Shown here: in pieces, positions 9,133-16,630 of the stretch
Layout of the letters: each line of letters starts with the position of its first letter
Position numbering within the stretch: the first letter of the stretch is position 1
Assembly: GCA_964632485.1 (NCBI GenBank)
Contig: CAZWDO010000009.1
Coordinates: forward strand, 102,740 to 154,318
DNA length: 51,579 nt
Reading direction: 5' to 3'
Source of the DNA: CAZWDO01 sp964632485 [NCBI: uncultured bacterium]
GTDB lineage: Bacteria > JAGOEH01
Position numbers and translations under genes: made by a program
Notes under the pieces: generated by a model
Databases searched by the model: none
What the model was told of the DNA's origin: nothing
Seen by the model: only the letters and a program-made list of their open reading frames with translations

Positions 9133-9328
9133 TTTCCGGCAATGCCATCTTTAATGCGCGTTCAACGCCCTGTTTAAGAGTCATCACGGAAAACGGACAC
9201 GTACCGCAGGCCCCGGTTAATTGAACATAGACAATATTATCCCGGTAACTGACGAAATGAATGTCTCCGCCGTCGGCTTGTAAACTGGGCCGAATTTTTT
9301 CAATTTCTGCAATAATTTTTTCTTCCAT
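9110..9328 (-). CDS. NifU C-terminal-domain Fe-S scaffold protein (Nfu)
   Basis: A stand-alone 72-residue NifU-C domain. The family assembles or carries a [4Fe-4S] cluster between two subunits, using the CxxC motif seen here as ACGTCPFS, and passes it to client proteins. Other conserved features are IRPSLQADGGDI near the N-terminus and the LKQGVERAL helix. AGGAG stands 7 bases before the ATG. It lies just downstream of a ferredoxin gene on the same strand, a natural client, but a strong terminator-like hairpin lies between them. The 3' end overlaps the convergent gene at 7240-9132 by 23 bases. Confidence 0.92.
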   Translation of the reverse strand: MEEKIIAEIEKIRPSLQADGGDIHFVSYRDNIVYVQLTGACGTCPFSVMTLKQGVERALKMALPEIKAVEQA

Positions 9329-9341
9329 AGTTCTACTCCTG

Positions 9342-9374
9342 AAAAAAACCGGAGGCGAGGATTCCCCTCCGGTT
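9342..9374 (-). terminator. Rho-independent terminator after the ferredoxin gene
   Basis: A 9-bp GC-rich stem (AACCGGAGG pairing with CCTCCGGTT; arms 9366-9374 and 9347-9355) with a 10-base loop is followed on the minus strand by a run of T (9342-9348). It ends the ferredoxin transcript and sits just before the NifU-like gene, so that gene may depend on read-through or its own promoter. Confidence 0.85.
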
Positions 9375-9381
9375 AATAAAT

Positions 9382-9549
9382 TTATTCCGGTTTAGGCGCG
9401 CCAACCGGACACACATCGGCGCATCCGCCACAATCGGTGCATTTGGCGGAATCGATGACGTAAATATCACCCTCGGTGATCGCATCAACGGGGCATGCGC
9501 TTATACAAGCGCCACAAGCGATACATTCCTCAGAAATTTTGTAAGCCAT
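9382..9549 (-). CDS. 2[4Fe-4S] ferredoxin
   Basis: A 55-residue electron carrier. Two cluster-binding motifs are visible: [12 protein letters not shown] at about residues 9-20 and [12 protein letters not shown] at 37-48, each CxxCxxCxxxCP. The pattern is the classic clostridial-type bacterial ferredoxin used in low-potential anaerobic metabolism. AGGAG lies 6 bases before the ATG. It is transcribed from a predicted promoter at 9581-9609 and stopped by the hairpin at 9342-9374. The length is normal for the family. Confidence 0.95.
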   Translation of the reverse strand: MAYKISEECIACGACISACPVDAITEGDIYVIDSAKCTDCGGCADVCPVGAPKPE

Positions 9550-9580
9550 GTCTAACTCCTTTTTTGAAATTATTCCATCA

Positions 9581-9609
9581 TATATAATATTTTTTCAGGT
9601 AATTGGCAA
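9581..9609 (-). promoter_or_regulatory. Predicted promoter of the ferredoxin gene
   Basis: On the minus strand TTGCCA (9604-9609) and TATATA (9581-9586) are spaced 17 bases apart, about 30 bases upstream of the ferredoxin start codon. The surrounding DNA is very AT-rich, so the -10 choice is uncertain. Confidence 0.4.
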
Positions 9610-9649
9610 GAGAATTTTTTTTGTTTATTCATTTTTTTTATTTTTTACA

Positions 9650-9678
9650 TTGACAATTAACTGATTTTTGGCTTTATT
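9650..9678 (+). promoter_or_regulatory. Predicted promoter of the hybrid histidine kinase gene
   Basis: A perfect TTGACA (9650-9655) is followed after 17 bases by TTTATT (9673-9678, 4 of 6). The kinase ATG is at 9697 with AGGAG at 9686-9690, so the leader would be very short. Confidence 0.45.
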
Positions 9679-9696
9679 AAATTATAGGAGACCTAT

Positions 9697-11499
9697 ATGC
9701 TAAATAGCCAACTTGCTAAAATGAAGGAATACCTTGAGGATTTCCTGTCTATTGCCAGAAAAGTCCGGGACAATATAGAACAAAATCCGGATGAATTGGA
9801 ATATGCCGATCTTGTGGCAATCCAAAAGAGACTTGACGATATTTTTGATTTATTATTAAAAGATAATGAAACAGATAACCCTGCATTAGGCGTTGAAGAG
9901 CAATCCTCATCTTTGATTCAGCCGACTTCCCCCCCTCTTTTGCAAAGCCTTCAGGGTGATAAAAGAATTCATTTAGCCATTATCGACGATGAGCCTTCCA
10001 TTCTCCACATCTTTCAGGAATTTTTCAATGACAAACCCTTTGACGTCCACTATTTAGATTCAGGTCTTAAATTATTCCCTCTTATAAAACAGGGGGTCCC
10101 ATTCGATGTTATTGTCAGTGATGTGCGTATGCCGGGTTTGGACGGAGTGGAACTGCTGAAAGAGATAAAAAATTCGCCGCGCCATAAAACAGAAATTATT
10201 CTGATGTCCGCTTACCGCGATGTGAATGTGCTGATGGAAGCAATTAACCTGGGCGCGTTCAGCTTTATATTTAAGCCATTGAATTTTGACTATATAATCA
10301 ATCAAATATATAAAGCGTTTCATTATCGTAACCTGCAGGAAGATGAACAGATCATTGAAAATCGAATCCAAACTCGTTACCAGGATTTAACATCCAGAAT
10401 CCAAGGCGATCATAACCGCTTGCAAAATATATTTGATTCATTGACGTCCCTGGTTTTAATCATTGATAAAAAATTCAATATCATTAATTCCAATTATCAT
10501 CGTTTGGAAACGCTTCCATTGAAACAGGGTAAAAATGCCTCTACCTTGTGTGAATTAATTAACTGCAGCGTTTGCGAGCAGTGTCCGTTTTTAAAAACAA
10601 TCGAACAATTGGACCAACAATCCGATATTCACTGCCAGGTAACCCTGAGGCGCAAAGAAGATGAGCAATTATATTACCTATTTCTTGGCGTTCGTGTATT
10701 TGATTCCGCCAAAAAAACCTATGTCCTTATTATAGATGATATTACCCACCAGAAAGAAATGGAATTGCGTATTCTCCATAACGATCGTTTGATATCGTTG
10801 GGTCGGCTTGCCATGAGCATTGCGCATGAAATCAATCAACCTCTTAATGGAATTAACGCCATTGTCCAGGGCCATCAGTTTCGTTTGCAACGCGGCCAGG
10901 ATATTCCGGTTAAGCGATTAGACCAGGATTATAAACTGATTATCGACCAAATTCGGAATATTACTTCAATTATTGACCAATTGCGATTGTTTGGACGAAC
11001 TTATAAACATATTTCGACGGAGAAAATTGAGTTAAAGGAATTAATTCATAAAACCCTGATTTTGATCAACTATAATCTAAAGCAACAGCGCATTGAATTG
11101 ATCATTGATTTGAGTAAGGAGACGATCAATTTTATAGCGAATGCTTTTCAGATCCAGCAGGTGATTATTAATTTATTGCATAATGCGGCCGAGAGCATTG
11201 AAGAAAAAATGCGCAAATTTGAGCAGTTCAAAACTCCGCAAATCAAGCTTTCGCTTTACAAAGATGACCGCTTCATTCACCTGACTGTCAACGACAACGG
11301 AATGGGCATCCCCCTTGAAGACCGATACCGGATTTTTGATCCTTTTTTTACAACAAAGGAGGCGCAGGGAGGTACCGGGCTGGGTTTATCCATCAGCTAT
11401 GGGATTATAAAATCGTACAATGGCGATATTGAAGTAAACTCCGATTACACACACTATGCCACCTTTCATATTAAACTTCCGCAGATGCGCGAAGAATAG
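9697..11499 (+). CDS. Hybrid histidine kinase: REC-PAS-HisKA-HATPase
   Basis: A 600-residue cytoplasmic sensor kinase with no transmembrane segment. After a helical N-terminus (1-80) comes a receiver domain (about 88-205) with the acidic pair in IDDEP, phospho-acceptor D142 in VSDVRMPG and the switch Lys in FKPLN. A PAS-like domain follows (about 240-350) and contains a cysteine cluster C285-x4-C290-x2-C293-x2-C296. The HisKA domain has H377 in SIAHEINQP. The ATPase domain has the N box NLLHNAAES, G1 DNGMGIP, the F box DPFFTTK and G2 GGTGLGLS. The receiver precedes the kinase core, so it is probably an input from another kinase. AGGAG lies 6 bases before the ATG. No partner response regulator adjoins it. 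The cysteines suggest redox, Fe-S or zinc sensing, which is an inference. Confidence 0.92.
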   Translation: MLNSQLAKMKEYLEDFLSIARKVRDNIEQNPDELEYADLVAIQKRLDDIFDLLLKDNETDNPALGVEEQSSSLIQPTSPPLLQSLQGDKRIHLAIIDDEPSILHIFQEFFNDKPFDVHYLDSGLKLFPLIKQGVPFDVIVSDVRMPGLDGVELLKEIKNSPRHKTEIILMSAYRDVNVLMEAINLGAFSFIFKPLNFDYIINQIYKAFHYRNLQEDEQIIENRIQTRYQDLTSRIQGDHNRLQNIFDSLTSLVLIIDKKFNIINSNYHRLETLPLKQGKNASTLCELINCSVCEQCPFLKTIEQLDQQSDIHCQVTLRRKEDEQLYYLFLGVRVFDSAKKTYVLIIDDITHQKEMELRILHNDRLISLGRLAMSIAHEINQPLNGINAIVQGHQFRLQRGQDIPVKRLDQDYKLIIDQIRNITSIIDQLRLFGRTYKHISTEKIELKELIHKTLILINYNLKQQRIELIIDLSKETINFIANAFQIQQVIINLLHNAAESIEEKMRKFEQFKTPQIKLSLYKDDRFIHLTVNDNGMGIPLEDRYRIFDPFFTTKEAQGGTGLGLSISYGIIKSYNGDIEVNSDYTHYATFHIKLPQMREE

Positions 11500-11549
11500 A
11501 TTTTGTCTTTCTGGAATAGCGGCGTATCTTGCAAAAAATTATTTTTCCC

Positions 11550-11578
11550 TTGACTTTTGGGGCAAGATATGTTAAAAT
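11550..11578 (+). promoter_or_regulatory. Promoter of the pseC-pseB-pseI glycan block
   Basis: TTGACT (11550-11555) and TAAAAT (11573-11578) are exactly 17 bases apart, each matching 5 of 6 consensus positions. The predicted start near 11585 gives a leader of about 70 bases before pseC. That leader contains a small hairpin followed by a T-rich run (11594-11625) and a 25-base element repeated upstream of the second glycan block. Confidence 0.7.
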
Positions 11579-11593
11579 AGCTATATATCTCCT

Positions 11594-11625
11594 GCGGAAT
11601 TAAACTGTTTTCCGCTTATTTTTTA
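11594..11625 (+). terminator. Weak terminator-like hairpin in the pseC leader (possible attenuator)
   Basis: GCGGAA (11594-11599) pairs with TTCCGC (11610-11615) around a 10-base loop, followed by TTATTTTTT. It lies between the promoter and pseC, so it could attenuate transcription of the glycan genes. The stem has only 6 bp and the call is tentative. Confidence 0.3.
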
Positions 11626-11650
11626 ACATTGACCAAGCGATAGCTATATA
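11626..11650 (+). promoter_or_regulatory. Conserved leader element, copy 1 (ops-like)
   Basis: This 25-base sequence recurs at 19352-19376 with one mismatch; similarity continues into an A-rich tract. The core GCGATAGC differs by one base from GCGGTAGC, the core of the RfaH-binding ops element of enterobacterial polysaccharide operons. Both copies lie downstream of a sigma70-like promoter and just before glycan genes. A role in recruiting a NusG-type elongation factor is an inference. Confidence 0.5.
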
Positions 11651-11654
11651 AAAA

Positions 11655-12806
11655 ATGATTTATTATAGTCATCAAACCATTGCAGACGATGATATCGAGG
11701 CGTTGGTCTCGGCAGCGCGATCGTTCCATTTAACCCAGGGACCCCGAGTTGAGATTTTTGAACGTCACCTGGCCGAGTATTGCGGCGCCCGGTATGCGAT
11801 AGCGTTAGCCAATGGTACGGCAGCTTTGCACCTGGCATATTTAGCTGCGGGCTTGAACTCCGGTGATGAGTTGATCACTTCGCCGATTTCATTTCTTGCA
11901 ACGGCGAATGCCGCCCTTTATTGCGGTGCGAAACCTGTTTTTACCGATGTATTGCCCGAATTTCCTTTAATCGATCCCCAATGCGTGGAAAAACGTTTAA
12001 CCTCTCGTACCCGTGTTATAGTAACGGTTGATTTCGCCGGTTTTCCGGTCGATTATACCCGGTTTTTGCAACTGGCGCGCGAGTCCGAAACCGTACTTAT
12101 TGCGGATGCGGCTCATGCCCTGGGCGCGGTTTATCGTGGTCAACGGGTGGGTTCATTGGCCGATATGACTGTTTTCAGCTTCCATCCCGTTAAATCGATT
12201 ACTACCGGCGAAGGAGGCATGATCCTCACCGACAGTCCCGAATATGCCGAGCGCTTGCGGTTGCTGAGATCGCACGGCGCCACTAAGGAGTCCCGGCGAT
12301 TGGAATCCTGCTCCCCGGGTCCCTGGTATTACGAAATGCAGGAACTGGGTTACAATTATCGCATTACCGACTTTCAATGCGCGTTGGGAATTTCGCAGAT
12401 GCAAAAACTGGAACGCTTTATTCATCGACGTTCCATGCTGGCTCAGCGATATCGCGATCAACTCCAGGGAATCGAGGGTTTTATAATGCCGCCATCGGTT
12501 AACCATTTGGAGGATTCGAATGATCGTTCAGCCTGGCATCTATTCTCTTTGCAAATCGAATTCCAGCGGTTCGGCATCACGCGCGCTGAATTATTTGAAA
12601 TTTTTGAGAAACAGGGCATCACCCTTCAGGTTCATTATATTCCTATTCCCATGCAGCCTTATTACCGTCGACTCGGTTATAATGTTCAGGATTATCCTAA
12701 CGCTTTGCGATACTATAACCAGGCAATCAGTCTCCCATTATATCCCCAACTGACTGAAAACGAACAAGATCGGGTGATTCAACTATTGCGGCACTGCTTT
12801 TCGTAA
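11655..12806 (+). CDS. pseC: UDP-4-amino-4,6-dideoxy-N-acetyl-beta-L-altrosamine transaminase (PseC)
   Basis: A PLP enzyme of the DegT/DnrJ/EryC1/StrS family, second step of pseudaminic acid synthesis: it aminates the 4-keto product of PseB using glutamate. The 383-residue sequence follows PseC closely: SFHLTQGPRV, ANGTAALHLAYLA, the SPISFLATANAALYCGA stretch, DAAHALGA, the PLP lysine K180 in FHPVKSITTGEGG, GPWYYEMQELGYNYR, and VHYIPIPMQPYYRRLGY near the C-terminus. It is the first gene after the promoter at 11550 and lies before pseB instead of the usual pseB-pseC order. No clear Shine-Dalgarno precedes the ATG, because the conserved leader element and its A tract occupy that position. Confidence 0.93.
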   Translation: MIYYSHQTIADDDIEALVSAARSFHLTQGPRVEIFERHLAEYCGARYAIALANGTAALHLAYLAAGLNSGDELITSPISFLATANAALYCGAKPVFTDVLPEFPLIDPQCVEKRLTSRTRVIVTVDFAGFPVDYTRFLQLARESETVLIADAAHALGAVYRGQRVGSLADMTVFSFHPVKSITTGEGGMILTDSPEYAERLRLLRSHGATKESRRLESCSPGPWYYEMQELGYNYRITDFQCALGISQMQKLERFIHRRSMLAQRYRDQLQGIEGFIMPPSVNHLEDSNDRSAWHLFSLQIEFQRFGITRAELFEIFEKQGITLQVHYIPIPMQPYYRRLGYNVQDYPNALRYYNQAISLPLYPQLTENEQDRVIQLLRHCFS

Positions 12807-12903
12807 CCAGAATCGCCCCTGAATTTGGCTTTTCGGTTGATTTGTAGCTGATGGATTGCAATCCCCCTTAAACACTTTTTGACCCAACTGATGGAGTACA
12901 AGC

Positions 12904-13890
12904 ATGATCGATTTGAATGATAAAAGCGTATTGATTACCGGTGGTACCGGTACTTTCGGTAAGGCTTTTGTGAAACGGGTATTAAATGATTATCGACCGT
13001 CCAAACTCGTTATTTTTAGTCGCGACGAGATGAAACAGTACGAAATGCAAAAGGAAATCCCCGCATCGCGCCAGGTGCGCTATTATATAGGCGATGTCCG
13101 GGACCCTGAACGTTTGCATCGCGCGTTTCATGGCATTGATTTCGTTGTCCATGCCGCGGCCATGAAAATTATTCCTACCGGAGAATATAATCCTTTTGAA
13201 GTGGTGAAAACCAATATTCTCGGCGCTCAGAATATTATTCAGGCCGCCATTGATCAAAAAGTGAAAAAAGTGTTGGCATTAAGCACCGATAAGGCCGTTA
13301 ATCCGATTAATCTTTATGGCGCTACAAAATTAGCGGCAGAAAAGCTGTTTGTGGCCGCTAATGTGTATACCGGCGATGCTAAATGCTGGTTCAGCGCCAT
13401 TCGCTACGGCAACGTTATCAACAGTCGTGGCAGTGTGATCCCCTTGTGGCGGGAGCAACAGGCAACGGGTGAATTAACGGTTACTGATCCGGCCATGACT
13501 CGCTTTTTTGTAACGATTGAGCAAGTCGTTGAATTTGCGTTGACGGCGTTGAGTGAAATGCTCGGCGGAGAAATTTTCGTGCCTAAATTGCCGGCGTTGC
13601 GGATTGTCAATCTGGCGGAGATTGTGGCGCCCGGTTGCCGTCATCGTTTCATCGGTACTCGGCCCGGTGAAAAGCTCCATGAAATTTTGATTTCGGAAGA
13701 TGAAGCCCGCCACACGATTGAGCGGGGAAATCATTATCTGATCGCGCCTGAATTTTTACATAACATTGTAGAAGAGGATTACCGCAGCGCGCCGAAACTG
13801 CCCACTGGGTTTCGCTATAGCAGCGAACCCGTCGAAAATCTTCTGAACTCCGAGGAAATCAGCAAATTGCTAGCCCAGGCCAGGGTATAA
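12904..13890 (+). CDS. pseB: UDP-GlcNAc 4,6-dehydratase (inverting), PseB
   Basis: A short-chain dehydrogenase-like enzyme that turns UDP-GlcNAc into the 4-keto-6-deoxy-L-arabino sugar, the first step to pseudaminic acid. Visible are the NADP motif TGGTGTFG (residues 10-17), the catalytic set D129-K130 in STDKAVN with Y138 in NLYGATK (YxxxK to K142), AAAMKIIPTGEYNPFEV, RYGNVINSRGSVIP and GTRPGEKLHEIL. The 328-residue length is standard. The commoner 'AALKQVP' segment reads AAMKIIP, a modest variation near the active site. About 100 bases of featureless DNA separate it from pseC. Homologous FlaA1/CapD enzymes of other nucleotide sugars are the alternative, but the adjacent pseC and pseI support PseB. 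Confidence 0.92.
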   Translation: MIDLNDKSVLITGGTGTFGKAFVKRVLNDYRPSKLVIFSRDEMKQYEMQKEIPASRQVRYYIGDVRDPERLHRAFHGIDFVVHAAAMKIIPTGEYNPFEVVKTNILGAQNIIQAAIDQKVKKVLALSTDKAVNPINLYGATKLAAEKLFVAANVYTGDAKCWFSAIRYGNVINSRGSVIPLWREQQATGELTVTDPAMTRFFVTIEQVVEFALTALSEMLGGEIFVPKLPALRIVNLAEIVAPGCRHRFIGTRPGEKLHEILISEDEARHTIERGNHYLIAPEFLHNIVEEDYRSAPKLPTGFRYSSEPVENLLNSEEISKLLAQARV

Positions 13891-13892
13891 AA

Positions 13893-14206
13893 TTGATCAC
13901 CAACATCAAAGCGGCTTATCAGATTGATTATACAAAATGGAAAGATATTCTCCATGAAGTTTATCAATCGCGTTTAAAGGCGGCGGTAATTTTCGGCTCC
14001 TATGCCAGTTTATGCATACAGGTTCCTCAGATATCGATTTATTACAGATTGTCAGTGAAGAACACTCGCCTCGGGACTATCATCGCTTTGCCCTTGGCAT
14101 TGAACCGCGTTTGGAATCGCCGATGTCGGTGAATCCGATGTTTCCTGCCTATACTCGAGTATTTGTGTCTAAGGCGCTTTATGTCATACTGACGCAAATG
14201 GATTAG
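13893..14206 (+). pseudogene. Frameshifted minimal nucleotidyltransferase (MNT) domain protein
   Basis: Two overlapping frames together spell one small nucleotidyltransferase. The first (from TTG at 13893) ends its conserved part with AAVIFGSYAS. The second (from about 14012) continues HTGSSDIDLLQI. The pair gives the family signature GS-x(9-10)-DxD only if about one base is lost or gained near 14008-14012. The C-terminal part (AYTRVFVSKALYVILTQMD) looks intact. Such proteins are known as toxin-type MNTs or as stand-alone nucleotidyltransferases. This one sits inside the pse block, immediately after pseB, but the frameshift makes it probably nonfunctional unless a sequencing error is responsible. 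Confidence 0.65.
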
Positions 14207-14254
14207 GCATTATTATGGGGCTAACCAAGCAACTACAACAAGTTGAGAACCGGA

Positions 14255-15277
14255 ATGAATAGATTAAACTCAAGTGTGCGAATTGTAGCGGAACTTTCCG
14301 CTAATCATGCGGGCCGTTATGAGACTGCATTGGAACTGTTGCGGGCTGCGCATCAAGCTGGCGCTGATGCTGTTAAGCTCCAAACCTACCGTCCCGATAC
14401 CATCACGTTCAAGTCGGACAAAGAATGGTTTCGTCTGGCGCCGGGTAATCCCTGGGGAGCTGAAACCCTCTATGAACTGTATGAAAAAGCCTATATGCCA
14501 TGGGAATGGCAGCCGCTTTTGAAAGCGGAGGCGGATAATTTGGGAATCGAGTTGTTTTCCACGCCATTTGACGAGAGCGCGGTGGATTTTTTGGAAGCCA
14601 TGCGCATCCCTCGTTATAAAGTAGCGTCATTTGAGTTGATCGATTTACCTTTAATCGCCTATATCGCCCATACAGGCAAACCCATGATAATGTCAACCGG
14701 TATGGCGACTTTGGGCGAAATTCGCGCCGCAGTGGAGACGGCTCGTGATAACGGCTGTGGCGATTTGACACTGCTGCATTGCGTCAGCGCTTATCCGGCC
14801 TCGCCTGAAGGATTTCATCTGCGGACCCTGGGCCATTTGGCCGAAACCTTTGGCGTTTCTGTCGGACTTTCGGACCATAGCCTCGGAACCGAAATCAGCA
14901 TTGCTGCAGTAGCGTTGGGCGCGACCATGATCGAAAAACATGTAACGCTTGATCGCCGTCTCGGTGGACCCGATGCCCGCTTTTCGCTGGAACCCTCGGA
15001 ATTGGCAATACTGACGCAAGCGGCGCGCACAGTGGAAAAAGCTATGGGCGGTATTCACTATGGACTGAAACCGGGCGAAGAGGAAAACGCGCGATACCGT
15101 CCGTCCGTGTATGCCGTGCAAGCGATTCGCCGGGGAGATACTTTCACGCGTGAAAATATCGCCACAATTCGTCCCGGGAATGGCTTGCCCCCATTTAGAT
15201 ACCCTGATCTGCTTGGTCATCAAGCGTCCCGCGATATCGAAGCCGGCGACCCTATTACCGATGAGCTTTTATTGTGA
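14255..15277 (+). CDS. pseI: Pseudaminic acid synthase (PseI/NeuB family)
   Basis: It condenses a 6-deoxy-diamino hexose with phosphoenolpyruvate to form a nonulosonic acid. The 340-residue protein has the NeuB barrel: IVAELSANHAGRYETA, ADAVKLQTYRPDTIT, the STPFDESAVDFLE region, YKVASFELIDLPLI, MSTGMATLGEI, LLHCVSAYPA, GLSDHSLG and IEKHVTLDRRLGGPDARFSLEP. A C-terminal SAF (antifreeze-like) domain follows (about 280-340). The spacing and the GGPDA...FSLEP segment are typical of PseI rather than sialic or legionaminic acid synthases, though specificity needs testing. An in-frame TTG at 14243 exists, but ATG at 14255 fits the family N-terminus. The stop codon lies inside a 29-base repeat that is also the leader of the Rpn gene. 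Confidence 0.9.
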   Translation: MNRLNSSVRIVAELSANHAGRYETALELLRAAHQAGADAVKLQTYRPDTITFKSDKEWFRLAPGNPWGAETLYELYEKAYMPWEWQPLLKAEADNLGIELFSTPFDESAVDFLEAMRIPRYKVASFELIDLPLIAYIAHTGKPMIMSTGMATLGEIRAAVETARDNGCGDLTLLHCVSAYPASPEGFHLRTLGHLAETFGVSVGLSDHSLGTEISIAAVALGATMIEKHVTLDRRLGGPDARFSLEPSELAILTQAARTVEKAMGGIHYGLKPGEEENARYRPSVYAVQAIRRGDTFTRENIATIRPGNGLPPFRYPDLLGHQASRDIEAGDPITDELLL

Positions 15278-15298
15278 AAAGTAAAAGGAGGCAATATG
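15270..15298 (+). repeat. 29-base direct repeat, copy 1 (Rpn leader sequence without its gene)
   Basis: Identical to 16899-16927. It contains the last bases of pseI including its stop codon, the strong ribosome site AAAGGAGGCAATATG and an ATG, but the ATG opens only a 9-codon frame here. In copy 2 the same ATG starts the Rpn-family gene. Confidence 0.9.
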
Positions 15299-15460
15299 TA
15301 TCAAAATATAATTAAAAAATTCTGAATGAAATCCAATTAAGCTATTGAATACACAGAGGTTATTTATTATAATGCGCTGGAGGCAATTAATGGTAGTTTT
15401 ACTGAAAATGGGAAACTGTTAGCTTATCAATAAATCCATAGAGCAAGAAATGGAGTAAAA
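15299..15460 (+). other. Degraded intergenic stretch between pseI and the oxidoreductase
   Basis: Immediately after the repeat, MYQNIIKKF is followed by a stop. A second open stretch to about 15430 reads like a protein C-terminus (NALEAINGSFTENG) but has no start and follows an in-frame stop. I read it as gene debris. No hairpin terminator is seen. Confidence 0.4.
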
Positions 15461-16483
15461 ATGAAAATCGCCTTAGTCGGCTGCGGCCGTATATCGAAAA
15501 ACCATTTATCCGCTATTAAGCAGACCGGGGAATTGGAATTGACGGCGGTTTGCGATATTATCGAAGAACGGGCAAAAGCGGCAGGGCAGGAATATGACTG
15601 CCCCTGGTTTACAAACTATAATGAAATGCTCAATCAGGTTGATTGTGATATAGTTACGTTTGCCACGCCTTCGGGCATGCATGCCCGTCAGGGGATGGAG
15701 GCCGCGCGAATGAAAAAACATGTTCTTGTGGAAAAACCCATGGCCATCAAGTTAAGCGATGCCGACCAGTTGATTCAGGCTTGCGACGAAGAAGGTGTCA
15801 ACTTGTTTGTTGTCAAGCAGAACCGGCTTAATCCCACCATGCAGTTACTAAAAAAAGCCGTGGACAAAGAGCGTTTCGGACGCATTTATATGGTCATTTG
15901 CAATGTCTTGTGGAATCGACCCCAGGACTATTTCGATCAGGCAAAATGGCGCGGCACCTGGGAATTTGATGGTGGCGCCTATATGAATCAGGGAAGTCAT
16001 TATATCGACGCCCTGCAATGGTTGTTCGGGCCTGTCGATTACGTGATGGCGACGACTACGACCCTGGCCCGTCGTATAGAAACTGAAGATACCGGCGCGG
16101 CGATATTAAAATTTAGAAATAGCATTGTCGGGTCAATGAATATCACCATGCTAACCTATCATAAAAACTTTGAAGGTTCGATCACCGTAATCGGTGAAAA
16201 AGGTACAGTGAGAATTGGTGGAATTGCGGTAAACAAAATCGAAAAATGGGAATTTGCCAATTATGACGATGATGATTTATTGATCGATTCAATCAATTAT
16301 AATCCCCCTAACGTGTATGGCCACGGACATTTTATTTATTACCAGAACGTTTTGAAATATCTCAAAGGGGAACATGTCGAAAATGTGGATGGTCGGTCCG
16401 GGCGCAAATCACTGGAAATCATTCATGCCATCTATCTCTCGGCTAAAAACAACCAAAAAGTAAACCTTCCCCTGCAAATTTGA
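15461..16483 (+). CDS. Gfo/Idh/MocA-family sugar-nucleotide oxidoreductase (WbpB/WlbA-like)
   Basis: An NAD(P)-dependent dehydrogenase that probably oxidises or reduces a nucleotide-activated sugar. The Rossmann domain begins KIALVGCGRISKNHL, with GxGxxxxxH and the signature EKP at 91-93 (VLVEKPMAIKLSDAD). The C-terminal domain has KWRGTWEFDGGAYMNQGSHY followed by IDALQWLFGP, where the conserved G-x-H-x-x-D lies. The 340-residue sequence resembles the 3-dehydrogenases WbpB and WlbA that act on UDP-N-acetylglucosaminuronate. The substrate is an inference from this resemblance, and no uronate dehydrogenase or 3-aminotransferase is adjacent. It lies between the two copies of the 29-base repeat. 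Confidence 0.8.
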   Translation: MKIALVGCGRISKNHLSAIKQTGELELTAVCDIIEERAKAAGQEYDCPWFTNYNEMLNQVDCDIVTFATPSGMHARQGMEAARMKKHVLVEKPMAIKLSDADQLIQACDEEGVNLFVVKQNRLNPTMQLLKKAVDKERFGRIYMVICNVLWNRPQDYFDQAKWRGTWEFDGGAYMNQGSHYIDALQWLFGPVDYVMATTTTLARRIETEDTGAAILKFRNSIVGSMNITMLTYHKNFEGSITVIGEKGTVRIGGIAVNKIEKWEFANYDDDDLLIDSINYNPPNVYGHGHFIYYQNVLKYLKGEHVENVDGRSGRKSLEIIHAIYLSAKNNQKVNLPLQI

Positions 16484-16630
16484 AGGTAAGATGCGTCATC
16501 TCCGCGAATGGGCCATTAGAGTTAAGGAACCGATCCCTTCGGGACGGCTCATCGGCGCGAAGGGTAATCGCGATCGGGATCAAGAGGTTTTCGGCCCTAA
16601 CAAAAAGACAAGATAACCATGGAGAAGTGC

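Noticed and set aside
14693-15223. 176-residue minus-strand ORF within pseI
   Set aside because: It overlaps an intact conserved enzyme entirely and shows no family motif.
16484-16630. Structured RNA suggested by palindromic segments around GATCCCTTCGGGAC
   Set aside because: No tRNA, riboswitch or known ncRNA pattern could be completed; the palindromes are short and interrupted.
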